This document shows, piece by piece, positions 54,481 to 62,951 of a stretch of DNA of 64,000 nt; position 1 is the stretch's first letter, and the number at the start of each line of letters is the position of its first letter. The translations under genes and the position numbers were made by a program. The stretch is from Neorhizobium populisoli (lineage in GTDB: Bacteria > Pseudomonadota > Alphaproteobacteria > Rhizobiales > Rhizobiaceae): contig NZ_JAHYCB010000004.1 in the NCBI RefSeq assembly GCF_019430945.1, positions 434,001 to 498,000 on the forward strand. The letters are read 5' to 3'. Below the pieces are notes generated by a model that saw only the letters and a list, made by a program, of their open reading frames with translations, was not told the origin of the DNA and did not search any database.

Positions 54481-56073
54481 ATGAGAGACTTCGAACTACC
54501 CGGGCGTTCACTGGCCGTGGGTCGCCAGGCCATGGCTGCAACCTCCCAGCCGCTGGCTACGCTGACCGCAATCGACATCATGCGCAACGGCGGCAACGCG
54601 ATCGATGCAGCGGTGGCGGCTTGTGCCGTTCAATGCGTCGTGGAAGCCGGATCGACCGGTATTGGTGGCGATTGTTTTGCACTCCTGTCGCTCGGCGGGT
54701 CCGATAGGATCTTAGCCTATAACGGTTCTGGCCGCGCGCCTGCGGCGGCAAGCGTCGAGCATCTGCGTTCACTCGGCGTCACCAGCCTCGAGCGCACGTC
54801 TCCGCATTCCATTACCGTGCCGGGTGCCGTCGATGCGTGGACAAGGCTGGTCGCCGATCACGGGCGCTTGAAGATGGCCGATATCCTGGCGCCGGCCATT
54901 AAGTTCGCTCGTGACGGATACGTTCTGCCGCCTCGCACTGCACATGACCTGGCAGCCCAGGCCGAGATCGTCCGGCATGATCCGACAGCGGGCAGCACGT
55001 TCCTCGTGGACGGCAAGGCGCCACCGGCGGGCTCGATCCAGTACCAAAAAAAACTTGCAGAGACGCTGGAGGCCATCGGCCGTGAGGGGCGGGATGCGTT
55101 CTATCGCGGCCCGGTCGCCGAAAGCATGGTGGGTTATCTCAACAGTATCGGTGGTCTTCACACGATTGAGGATTTCGCGAGCGCTGCAGGCGAATATGTG
55201 ACGCCGATCAAAACCACCTTTCGTGGTCATGAAATCCACGAGTGCCCGCCGAACGGGCAGGGCATCATCGCCCTGATGATCCTCAATATCCTGTCGCATT
55301 TTCCGGGTTCGGGCGATCCGATAGCGCCGGAAAGGCTGCATATCGAGGTCGAGGCGACGCGGCTTGCTTACGCGGCGCGACAGCGGTTCCTCGCCGACCC
55401 GGCCAAGTCCAATGTGCCGGTGGAATATCTGCTTTCCGATGCACTGGCGCAGGAACTCGCCGCCATGATCAATCCGGCCAAGGCGATTGGCGATCTGCCG
55501 AAATTCGATGACGTGCCGCACAAGGACACGATCTATCTCTGCGTGGTCGACAGCGACCGCAATGCGGTGAGCTTCATCAATTCGATTTTTTCGGTCTATG
55601 GCAGCACCCGCATGGATCCGGAAAGCGGTGTGTTGTTCCACAATCGCGGCATGAGCTTCTCTCTCGATCCGGCCCACCCGAACGCAATCGACGGCGGGAA
55701 GCGGCCAATGCATACGATCATTCCCGGCATGGTGACCAAGGGCGGCAAGGCTGTGATGCCGTTCGGCGTCATGGGTGGTCACTACCAGGCCATGGGCCAT
55801 GCGCATTTCCTCTCCAAGGTCTTCGACTACGGCATGGACCTGCAAAGCGCGATCGACCTGCCGCGTCTTTTCCCGCTTCCGGGCACCAATCAAGTGGAAA
55901 TGGAACATCGCCTGCGAAAGGAACTGGCCGCCGATTTCGAACGCCGTGGTTTCAAGGTCAAAGTGCCGGAATCCGCCATGGGTGGCGCCCAGGCAATCTG
56001 GATCGACTGGGAAACCGGCGTCCTGAAAGGCGGTTCCGACCCGCGCAAGGATGGTATGGCAATCGGCATCTAG
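54481..56073 (+). CDS. Gamma-glutamyltransferase family protein
   Basis: The 530-residue Ntn-hydrolase has the GGT landmarks: GGNAIDAAVAACAVQCVVEAGSTGIGGDCFAL, the autoprocessing and nucleophile Thr in KDTIYLCVVDSDRN, and the later GVMGGHYQAMGHAH. It should self-cleave into two subunits. No clear signal peptide is present, unlike periplasmic E. coli Ggt, so it may be a cytoplasmic acylase-type member. Single gene. Substrates could be glutathione or a gamma-glutamyl or acyl amide. Confidence 0.87.
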   Translation: MRDFELPGRSLAVGRQAMAATSQPLATLTAIDIMRNGGNAIDAAVAACAVQCVVEAGSTGIGGDCFALLSLGGSDRILAYNGSGRAPAAASVEHLRSLGVTSLERTSPHSITVPGAVDAWTRLVADHGRLKMADILAPAIKFARDGYVLPPRTAHDLAAQAEIVRHDPTAGSTFLVDGKAPPAGSIQYQKKLAETLEAIGREGRDAFYRGPVAESMVGYLNSIGGLHTIEDFASAAGEYVTPIKTTFRGHEIHECPPNGQGIIALMILNILSHFPGSGDPIAPERLHIEVEATRLAYAARQRFLADPAKSNVPVEYLLSDALAQELAAMINPAKAIGDLPKFDDVPHKDTIYLCVVDSDRNAVSFINSIFSVYGSTRMDPESGVLFHNRGMSFSLDPAHPNAIDGGKRPMHTIIPGMVTKGGKAVMPFGVMGGHYQAMGHAHFLSKVFDYGMDLQSAIDLPRLFPLPGTNQVEMEHRLRKELAADFERRGFKVKVPESAMGGAQAIWIDWETGVLKGGSDPRKDGMAIGI

Positions 56074-56478
56074 TCCGTTCGCCGCATGTTTATCTTCGCT
56101 GCCACGCCGGGAGCCGGCGTGGCGATTTCTGTCGGGGTCAATTGCAATCAAAGACCGTGGCTTTGATCTCCCGATTGCCGCAAAGAGATATAGGGACCAC
56201 TGGAAAAGCAATAACAACGCTGGTTCAGGAGAGGAGGCAATCGCCATCCATTGACCTGTCAGGGTGCCTGTATTGCTGCCGCCAAACGCACCAACGAATT
56301 CCATATATACTGCAGAGTCGCTGCCTTATCGACGATTGCAATAATCGTGTTGGGCACGACACCGAAGGCTGAGCCGGTCTGGTTGAGCTGGCTTCAGAGC
56401 GCCCTGTTGCATCTGGGGGATTGATAGGGGTAATTCTACCGGTGTTCTTATCCTCTATTTGCTTGGAGGGGAGAATAT
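56074..56478. other. Intergenic region after gamma-glutamyltransferase
   Basis: About 400 bases with no supportable gene. Short open frames here have no ribosome-binding site or recognisable product. The only clear structure is the hairpin described at its right end. Confidence 0.4.
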
Positions 56479-56510
56479 GCCGGTTCGCCGATGGCAGTCG
56501 GCGAACCGGC
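56479..56510 (-). terminator. Strong hairpin after the secreted-protein gene
   Basis: GCCGGTTCGCCGA (56479-56491) pairs perfectly with TCGGCGAACCGGC (56498-56510) around a 6-base loop. It lies 22 bases downstream of the stop of the minus-strand gene ending at 56533. A T-run is lacking on that strand, but the stem is very stable. Confidence 0.6.
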
Positions 56511-56532
56511 GCTTGTGGGCTATCTGGTCAGG

Positions 56533-57252
56533 TCATTTTTCCGGCTCGACCTTGCCGGGAAGGCTGAGATTGCCGGAAGCGACCTTGAAGATGTTGCTGA
56601 CGCAAAGCAGCGGCGCATGCAGGTTGCCGTTGACCTTGAGACCAGCCGTTACGCCATCGAAAGAAGCGCCTTTGATGCCGCTGATCAGCGATAGTGGGAT
56701 TTCGACATCGACCGTGTCTCCCGAGAATGTCGTCGGATATTCCGGACTGTCGATCAGAAGGGGCACACCCGGCCATGTCTTCGGCACTTTGGGTTTCGCC
56801 CCGGCGGGAATATCGATGACCTTGAGCCCGGCGCCGCAGGCCTTGTCTTCGGCAAGCACGACCCAATGCGGATGCCAGACATGCCGGTTCTTGCCGCCAT
56901 TGGCCGCATCGTCGAAATCGGGATGGAAGGTGACGGCGAGTGCGACGATGCCCTGTTTCTTTTCAAAGCCGATCTCACCGCTGTCGAGGCTGGTCGGCCA
57001 GACATAGGCGTAGACGTTAGAGCCTTCGAACTTGCCCGTGGCGTCGGGCTTGTCCTTGCCCGCTTCGCCACGCACGCGGGTGCTGAACAGAGCTTTGTCG
57101 CCTTTGGTCGTGATGTTCGTTTCGATGATATCGAAAGAGGCCTGCACGGCCGGGGCCGGATCTGCCTTGATGGAGTGCGCATGTGCTGCCGTAAGGCATG
57201 CAAGAGCCGTTCCGGCGACGACCAGCGTCCCGGTTATAAATCTTCGAAGCAT
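56533..57252 (-). CDS. Secreted protein of unknown function
   Basis: The 239-residue protein has a signal peptide (MLRRFITGTLVVAGTALACLTAAHAH) and a beta-rich body with HVWHPHWVVL, which carries several His that could bind metal, and two Cys (KACGAG and APLLCVSN). I do not recognise the family. AAGGAAG precedes the ATG at 57252; the longer frame to 57423 overlaps the upstream gene and is discarded. It lies 34 bases after a MarR gene on the same strand and is probably co-transcribed and repressed by it. Confidence 0.75.
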   Translation of the reverse strand: MLRRFITGTLVVAGTALACLTAAHAHSIKADPAPAVQASFDIIETNITTKGDKALFSTRVRGEAGKDKPDATGKFEGSNVYAYVWPTSLDSGEIGFEKKQGIVALAVTFHPDFDDAANGGKNRHVWHPHWVVLAEDKACGAGLKVIDIPAGAKPKVPKTWPGVPLLIDSPEYPTTFSGDTVDVEIPLSLISGIKGASFDGVTAGLKVNGNLHAPLLCVSNIFKVASGNLSLPGKVEPEK

Positions 57253-57286
57253 TTGATTGTCTTCCTTTGTTTGCCTGGAGGGTGGA

Positions 57287-57928
57287 TTATCCCGCTTGAA
57301 AAGCTTCCCAGGTGGCAGCCCGGGAAGTGGGATCGGCTTCTTCGTGGTCACGGCAATCGACGCGCAGCTCGCGCTGGCCGAAAGCCGCGTTGACGAAATG
57401 ACAGTGATGCGGTTGCCCGGCATCCGGATGAGCGAACGGAGCGAAGTATCGACAGGTCACACACATGCGCTGGACCGGGATCGCGTCGCTTTCCTGAAGG
57501 TGACGGATCATCTTAATGAGGGTGAGCAGTAATTGTTGCTGCTCCAACTTATCAAGCGAGCCGACCGCCTGCTCGGCCAGGCTGTCGCCCGTATCGGGCT
57601 GGAGAGCCGCAAGGCCCATAGGTGTCAGATACACACGGACCGCGCGCCGATCGCCCTGTTCCGCCCGTTTTTCCAAACGCTGCTTCTTTTCCAGCGCCGC
57701 GATGGAATCGGTTGCCGTCGGCTGGGAAACGCCGAGGTGGGCGGCGATCTCCTTCACGTTCAGCCCATCCTTTCGCCCTTCGAGCAGGGCGAGAATTGCG
57801 AGCTGGGTAGGGTTGAGGCCCACATCCTTGGCCTTCTTCCACTCGTCGACTCGCAACGCCATCGCAATCCGCGAAAGGCCTTCGCGAATGCGGAAGTCGA
57901 TAGGAAAGGGGTTCTTCGGCGTTTCCAT
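57287..57928 (-). CDS. MarR-family regulator with C-terminal cysteine cluster
   Basis: The 213-residue protein has a MarR winged helix (LNVKEIAAHLGVSQPTATDSI, wing KRAEQGDRRAVRVYLT) and an unusual C-terminal extension with Cys at CVTCRYFAPFAHP, HHCHFV and RVDCRDHE. Together with His residues these could bind Zn or act as a redox or metal sensor. A 31-bp near-perfect palindrome abuts the start codon, pointing to autorepression. The ATG at 57928 starts METPKNPFPIDFRI. Confidence 0.88.
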   Translation of the reverse strand: METPKNPFPIDFRIREGLSRIAMALRVDEWKKAKDVGLNPTQLAILALLEGRKDGLNVKEIAAHLGVSQPTATDSIAALEKKQRLEKRAEQGDRRAVRVYLTPMGLAALQPDTGDSLAEQAVGSLDKLEQQQLLLTLIKMIRHLQESDAIPVQRMCVTCRYFAPFAHPDAGQPHHCHFVNAAFGQRELRVDCRDHEEADPTSRAATWEAFQAG

Positions 57929-57930
57929 AC

Positions 57931-57961
57931 GCAATAAATATAGGATTCCTATGTTTATTGC
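57931..57961. promoter_or_regulatory. 31-bp near-perfect palindromic operator of the Cys-cluster MarR gene
   Basis: Centred on T57946, 14 of 15 base pairs are symmetric, with one T/G mismatch. The left arm begins GCAATAAATATAGG and the right arm ends CCTATGTTTATTGC. It begins two bases upstream of the MarR start codon, so a bound repressor would block its own transcription or translation start. Confidence 0.75.
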
Positions 57962-58301
57962 AAGGAGGGCTGAGCCGGTTTCGAAAAATTGACGCAGCGA
58001 GACCGGAAGGCCCGACACTTATCCTTTTTGCACCGCCATCGGTACTGCGGATTGACTGCAAAGGATATGATTACCGGGTACGACCTGAAACTGTGGTGCA
58101 GCTGTAATTTAACTAAGATTATACATGCTGGGGGCTCCATGACAGGCCGATATTGTATTTGCATACTCCCATAACATTAGTCTGTTTCTATATATACAAT
58201 GCCATATTCCATTAGAGTAAACTCAATCACAATTTCACGCCGATTATACTTTCGTTTTGAACTGAAGCTTGTCGTTGCCAAACGGGAATCTCCCGGCAAA
58301 T
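57962..58301. other. AT-rich region upstream of the STAND regulator
   Basis: About 340 bases between the divergent MarR gene and the STAND regulator. The second half is AT-rich (e.g. TCTATATATACAAT near 58188) and should hold the regulator's promoter. TAAACTC occurs once (58217-58223), like the last half-site of the downstream operators, but the full three-part pattern is not present. No gene is supported. Confidence 0.4.
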
Positions 58302-61088
58302 ATGCTTCACATCGGTCAGCTGCATTCAGAGGCATTCGCGAGGCACGCGGTGAGCGACATACATTTCGGCTCATTCACGATCATACCAGGCCGCCGCGTG
58401 CTTCTGCGTGACGGGCAGCCGGTTGCGCTCGGTAGCCGTGCCGCCGACATGCTCATCTTCCTTGCGTCACATCCGGGAGAGCTGAAGACCAATGCCGAGA
58501 TCATCAAGCATGTCTGGCCCGATACGTTCGTCGAGGAGGCCAATCTACGTGTGCACATCTCTGCCCTGAGAAAGGCATTGGACGATACCCAGCGAGAACC
58601 GAAGTTCATCGCCAATATTCCCGGGCGCGGTTACACATTCATCGCAAACATTGTGCCTGAGCAGGCTGACCAACCGACCTCAATCGCGCCTCCATCCAGC
58701 GTCCGGAATATGCCGGCAGGCGCGCGCATCTTCGGGCGAAACCAATCTATCGCGTCGATTGCCATGCAGTTGCAGCGTTCCCGGCTGCTGACGATCGTTG
58801 GGCCTGGCGGGATCGGCAAGTCCACGGTGGCGCGTGCAGCCGCCATGGGAAAAGGCGTGTCGGAGACCGTCTGGATCGACCTTTCCGAAGTGGGGCAAGT
58901 CGGACTGATCGCGACGACGATCGCTTCGGCACTCGGCATTCTGGCAAGAACGGATAATATCGTCCGCGACATCGCCCTTCATCTGGCAAACCGCGACGTG
59001 CTTCTGGTGCTCGACGGCTGCGAACAGGTCGTCGAGGGTGTCGCGCCGATGGTGGAGGCGATCCTGAGCATGTCGCCCTCCGCCCGGATCCTTGCGACCA
59101 GCCGGGAGCCGCTGCGTGCGGAAGGCGAGCGCGTTCATCGCTTGCCTCCGCTGGAATTGCCGTCGGCGACCGGCGGAGCGAGCGAAGCCCTGCTGTCTCC
59201 CGCCGTCCAGCTTTTCGTCGAACGCGCCGATGCCTGCCTCGGCAGTTACGAACTTTCCGATGAGGACGCACCTTATGTCGTGGACATCTGCGCACGGCTC
59301 GACGGCATTGCGCTGGCAATCGAGCTCGCAGCCGGTCGACTTGAGGCGATCAGCATTCAGGGTCTGGCAGGCTCGCTGTCGGACTGCTTCCGGCTTTTGA
59401 CGCGCGGGCGGCGCACCGCTCTGCCCAGACACCAAACGCTCCGCGCCACTCTGGATTGGAGCTATAATATCCTGTCCCCGAGCGAGCGGACGGCATTGCA
59501 GGAACTGTCGGTCTTCCGCGGATGGTTCGGTGCGGACGCGGCCATCAAGGTATTGTCGGGCGATCTGCCGGAAGATGAGCTGGCCTCGCTCGTATCGAAG
59601 TCGCTGGTGAGCGCGGACATCCAGTCTGCCGGTGCGCGATATCATATTCTCGATACGACACGCATATATGCCGCTGAAAAGCTGGCGGAATGCAGCGGCG
59701 AGGACCGCTCCATGTCCCGCCTGACCGAATATCTGGAAGGCAGGCTGGCCGGCGCCGAGCGCGAGATCTATTCCGCCGCCATTGACGAATGGTCCGAGGA
59801 CCATGCATCGCTGGTGACGAACCTGCGATCCGCTCTCGATTGGTCTTTCGGAGAACATGGCGACCGACCGCTGGGAGTCCGCCTCACGGTGGCGGCACTT
59901 CCGCTTCTGTTCCGGTTGTCGCTTCTGGACGAATGTTTCGTGGCCGTCACGAGGGCCATCAACTTTCTTGAAACACGGCCCGGCCTGGATGAGCCCAGCC
60001 GCATGAAGCTTTATGCCGCCTTGGGTTGGCCGCAGATGCGGGCCACCGACGCGCCGGAATTCGGAATCCGGGCCTGGTCTACCGCGCTCGATATCGCCGA
60101 GAAAATCGGCGATATCGATCACCAGCTGCGCGCCATCTGGGCATTATGGGTCGATGCGATCAACCGCGCCCAGCCCGCGTCGGCAATGGAGTTCGCCGAG
60201 CGTTTCGGCTCGCTTGCGACATCCTCAGTTGATCCTGCCGATGCGATCATCGGCCAACGCATGCGCGGTGCCACTCTGCATTGGCTTGGCCGCCACGCCG
60301 AATCCGGCGACGAACTGCGGCAGATGCTGGTTGAATATTCCAGCGTACAGGGTGGCCCACATTCCATCCGCTTCCAGTTCGACCAGCGGATCGTCGCTCG
60401 CATCATCTTCGCGCGGGTGATGTGGGTCCTGGGAGACGAAGATTCAGCGCTACAGGAAGTGCGCGAAACAATCGACCATGCGGCCGATATCGGCCAGACG
60501 CTGTCGCTTGCCAATGCGCTGGCGGAGGCCGCATGCCCGATCGCGCTCCTCTCGGGCCGCGACGACCTGGCCGCCGGTTATATCGCGCAGTTGAGGCAAC
60601 ATACCAAGGCCCTTTCGCTCGATGTCTGGCATTGTTATGCCGACTGCTTCGAGGCCGAGCTGATGCTGCGTGAGGGTAGGGCGGAAGAATGCCTGCGGGC
60701 ATTGAGAACGGGCATGGAAACGCTGTCGGCCGCCGGTTTCACCTTGTTCAAAACCTATTTCCAATCGGTTGCCGCGAGCGCGATGGCCGGGCTTTCACGT
60801 CATTCCGAGGCTTTCACGCTGATAGATGAGGCTATCGAACACTGCCGCGATTCCGGCGAACGCTGGTGCTTGCCGGAACTTTATCGGGTGAAGGCGGAGG
60901 TCATCCTCGCCGAGACTTCAGGTCGTGGAGCTACACGTGCGATGGAGCTGCTGACCACGGCAGCAGAAGTGGCGCGCCGGGATGGTGCTCTTGCCTGGAA
61001 ACGGCGGATCGATCGCGATCTCGATGCGATATTGTCGAGCGGTGTGGACGCTGGATCGCCCGTCAGGAATAACGTTGGCGCTCACTGA
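58302..61088 (+). CDS. Winged-helix STAND ATPase transcriptional regulator
   Basis: The 928-residue regulator has an OmpR-type winged helix at about residues 20-105 (LGSRAADMLIFLASHPGEL, VWPDTFVEEANLRVHISALRKAL, FIANIPGRGYTFIA). Then comes a STAND/NB-ARC ATPase with Walker A GPGGIGKST (about 166), Walker B VLLVLDGCE (about 233) and ATSREPL sensor motif. A helical TPR-like C-terminus of some 500 residues probably senses a ligand. ATP-dependent oligomerisation on DNA is expected by analogy with MalT/SARP-type proteins. Start is ATG at 58302; a TTG at 58269 is possible. Three downstream genes carry a common operator. Confidence 0.88.
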   Translation: MLHIGQLHSEAFARHAVSDIHFGSFTIIPGRRVLLRDGQPVALGSRAADMLIFLASHPGELKTNAEIIKHVWPDTFVEEANLRVHISALRKALDDTQREPKFIANIPGRGYTFIANIVPEQADQPTSIAPPSSVRNMPAGARIFGRNQSIASIAMQLQRSRLLTIVGPGGIGKSTVARAAAMGKGVSETVWIDLSEVGQVGLIATTIASALGILARTDNIVRDIALHLANRDVLLVLDGCEQVVEGVAPMVEAILSMSPSARILATSREPLRAEGERVHRLPPLELPSATGGASEALLSPAVQLFVERADACLGSYELSDEDAPYVVDICARLDGIALAIELAAGRLEAISIQGLAGSLSDCFRLLTRGRRTALPRHQTLRATLDWSYNILSPSERTALQELSVFRGWFGADAAIKVLSGDLPEDELASLVSKSLVSADIQSAGARYHILDTTRIYAAEKLAECSGEDRSMSRLTEYLEGRLAGAEREIYSAAIDEWSEDHASLVTNLRSALDWSFGEHGDRPLGVRLTVAALPLLFRLSLLDECFVAVTRAINFLETRPGLDEPSRMKLYAALGWPQMRATDAPEFGIRAWSTALDIAEKIGDIDHQLRAIWALWVDAINRAQPASAMEFAERFGSLATSSVDPADAIIGQRMRGATLHWLGRHAESGDELRQMLVEYSSVQGGPHSIRFQFDQRIVARIIFARVMWVLGDEDSALQEVRETIDHAADIGQTLSLANALAEAACPIALLSGRDDLAAGYIAQLRQHTKALSLDVWHCYADCFEAELMLREGRAEECLRALRTGMETLSAAGFTLFKTYFQSVAASAMAGLSRHSEAFTLIDEAIEHCRDSGERWCLPELYRVKAEVILAETSGRGATRAMELLTTAAEVARRDGALAWKRRIDRDLDAILSSGVDAGSPVRNNVGAH

Positions 61089-61097
61089 AGAGCGGAA

Positions 61098-61125
61098 TTT
61101 ACACCGATTTACAAATCTAAACTCG
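61098..61125 (+). promoter_or_regulatory. Three-part direct-repeat operator, copy 1
   Basis: TTTAC at 61098-61102, TTTAC at 61108-61112 and TAAAC at 61118-61122 recur at exactly 10-bp steps, ending in TCG. It lies 9 bases after the STAND regulator's stop and 48 bases before the DJ-1-like gene. The same pattern occurs twice more below. Tandem half-sites at one helical turn suit an OmpR-type winged helix. Confidence 0.7.
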
Positions 61126-61173
61126 TTCCAAAGTCCGGCTCGCGCGATCATCAAAGCAGAGCAGGAGACCGAA

Positions 61174-61713
61174 ATGAGCGAAGAAGCCGCCATCCGCTTT
61201 CTGATACTGATTGCCGATGGCGGAGACGGGACGGGCAATCACGAAGTGGATCTGGCGAGGATCGCGCCGCCTTATTACGCATTCAAGGATTTCTCCGAGG
61301 TCGTTTTTGCCACCCCGCTGGGCGGTCCTCCAATGCTTTCGGAAAGTGTGCGATCCAGCGATCTCTCCGACGAGGCGATACGCCGGTTCAAGGGTGATCG
61401 GAGTGCCCGGGAAGAACTTGCCGATACGCTGGGCATCGACCAGATCGTCGTGGAGGACTTTGCCGCAGCATTCTGCATCGGGCTCACCGGGAAAATCTGG
61501 GCGGATGACGACAATGGCGTCGCAGCTCTCGTCAGGGCTTTTCTTGGCGCGGGCAAACCGGTAGCGCTCGTTCCCGGCAAGCATCTGCTGCTTTCGCCGG
61601 AGGGTGCGGGCAATGGCCTGCTGATCCTCGGCGACAATGACGATTCCCCGCTATGTGCGGCCCGTGTCCTGATCAATGTCGTGGCCGACATGCGCTGGGG
61701 TGGCGTCTTCTGA
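61174..61713 (+). CDS. DJ-1/PfpI-like protein lacking the nucleophile cysteine
   Basis: The 179-residue protein has the layout of the DJ-1/PfpI fold (IRFLILIADGGDG..., then IGLTGKIWADDDNGVAALVRAFLGAGKPVALV). The nucleophile-elbow position, usually ...ICHGP, reads VPGKHLLLS with no Cys. It is thus unlikely to be a typical PfpI protease or glyoxalase. GGAG lies upstream of the ATG. First gene after the STAND regulator, with its own operator. Confidence 0.65.
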   Translation: MSEEAAIRFLILIADGGDGTGNHEVDLARIAPPYYAFKDFSEVVFATPLGGPPMLSESVRSSDLSDEAIRRFKGDRSAREELADTLGIDQIVVEDFAAAFCIGLTGKIWADDDNGVAALVRAFLGAGKPVALVPGKHLLLSPEGAGNGLLILGDNDDSPLCAARVLINVVADMRWGGVF

Positions 61714-61718
61714 TAGGG

Positions 61719-61746
61719 TTTTCATCGATTTACGACGCTTAACTCG
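61719..61746 (+). promoter_or_regulatory. Three-part direct-repeat operator, copy 2
   Basis: TTTTC at 61719-61723, TTTAC at 61729-61733 and TTAAC at 61739-61743, each 10 bp apart, end in TCG. Copies 2 and 3 are almost identical over 26 bases. It starts 5 bases after the DJ-1-like gene's stop and ends 80 bases before the MBL-fold gene. Confidence 0.75.
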
Positions 61747-61826
61747 CCCGCGGCTTCACGCGTGCCTAACCTCCCGGCATCGCGACCCATGACCAGGACG
61801 GTCGTTAGGCAAAGAGGAGATAGAGC

Positions 61827-62765
61827 ATGTCCAAGTTCGAGACCGATATCGGCGCCACTAGAAGGCAGTTGCTTGCCGGCTCCGCCGCGTTCGCCGCTGC
61901 CATGGCTCTGCCGCGCGACGTCCTTGCCGCGCCGTTCCATCAATTCGCGCACGGTGCGTTCGACATCACCGTCGTCAGCGACGGTCTCATCACGCTCCCG
62001 CCGGAGGTCCTGCTCCCGGATGCCGGTCCTGAGGAGCGGGCCGATTTCCTGAAGCGTCTTGGCGGCAACGAAAAGGGCGCCGCAGTCCAGGCGAATATCC
62101 CGCTGATACGACACGGCAACGACCTTATCCTGATCGACAACGGTTCCGGTACGAACTTTCAGCCGACGGCGGGCAAGCTGGCGGAAAATCTCAAGACATT
62201 GGGTATTGCTCCGGAGCAGATCACCAAGGTGGTGTTTACCCATGTGCATCCCGATCATTCCGGTGCGACCGTCACGGCTGACGGCAAGGTTCTTTATCCC
62301 AACGCCCGATATTATGTGAGCCAGACGGAATGGGACTTCTGGACGGACAAGAGTTTCGAGATGCGAAGGCCGGCCGCTCTGCATGGTTTTGCCAAGGGCG
62401 CCCAGCGAGACCTGTTTGCTGTCGAGGACCGGATCGTCCGTGTCCGGGCGGGTGACGAGATCGTTTCCGGCATGTCGGTCGTCGATACGCCCGGTCATAC
62501 ACCAGGCCATGTCTCGATCGAACTGAAGGGCCGCGACAATCTTCTGATCACCGGCGATGCCTGCACCAACGATACGATCTTCTTCGCGCGGCCGGACTGG
62601 CATTTCGGCTTCGATACCGACACGGAAGTCGCGCTCGCCAGCCGCCGCCGGCTTCTCGACAGGGCGGCCTCCGAAAAGCTGAAATTGCTCGGATATCACT
62701 GGACCTATCCGGGGGTCGGTTATGCGGAGCGCCGCGGCGATGCCTACAGGTTCGTGTCCGCCTGA
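61827..62765 (+). CDS. Tat-exported metallo-beta-lactamase-fold hydrolase
   Basis: The 312-residue protein has a twin-arginine signal (TRRQLLAGSAAFAAAMALP), predicting a folded periplasmic enzyme. The MBL metal site is present: FTHVHPDHSGA (about 138), DTPGHTPGHVS, LLITGDACTND and a late His in LLGYHWTYPG. It is a zinc or iron hydrolase of the lactonase/quorum-quenching-like branch; substrate unknown. AGAGGAGA precedes the ATG. Confidence 0.88.
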   Translation: MSKFETDIGATRRQLLAGSAAFAAAMALPRDVLAAPFHQFAHGAFDITVVSDGLITLPPEVLLPDAGPEERADFLKRLGGNEKGAAVQANIPLIRHGNDLILIDNGSGTNFQPTAGKLAENLKTLGIAPEQITKVVFTHVHPDHSGATVTADGKVLYPNARYYVSQTEWDFWTDKSFEMRRPAALHGFAKGAQRDLFAVEDRIVRVRAGDEIVSGMSVVDTPGHTPGHVSIELKGRDNLLITGDACTNDTIFFARPDWHFGFDTDTEVALASRRRLLDRAASEKLKLLGYHWTYPGVGYAERRGDAYRFVSA

Positions 62766-62857
62766 ACTGTGTCTATTGGCCATCGAACTGCGCCAGTCAC
62801 GAAGGGGTCGAGGTTTTCGGCCCTTTTTGCTTGACCGCTGCCCCCCGGATTTCCTGA

Positions 62858-62885
62858 TTTTCATCAATTTACGACGCTTAACTCG
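62858..62885 (+). promoter_or_regulatory. Three-part direct-repeat operator, copy 3
   Basis: TTTTC at 62858-62862, TTTAC at 62868-62872 and TTAAC at 62878-62882 at 10-bp steps end in TCG. It ends 66 bases before the alpha/beta hydrolase start. The same three-part pattern precedes each of the three genes after the STAND regulator. Confidence 0.75.
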
Positions 62886-62951
62886 TTTTACGGCCAGCCC
62901 TCGGGCACGTTCCTCTTCGTCAACAGAGGCACAGCTTCCACGGAGACGAAC

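Noticed and set aside
54769..56304. 511-residue open frame on the minus strand
   Set aside because: Antisense to the gamma-glutamyltransferase gene; shadow composition.
58680..60122. 480-residue open frame on the minus strand
   Set aside because: Antisense to the STAND regulator with its Walker motifs on the plus strand.
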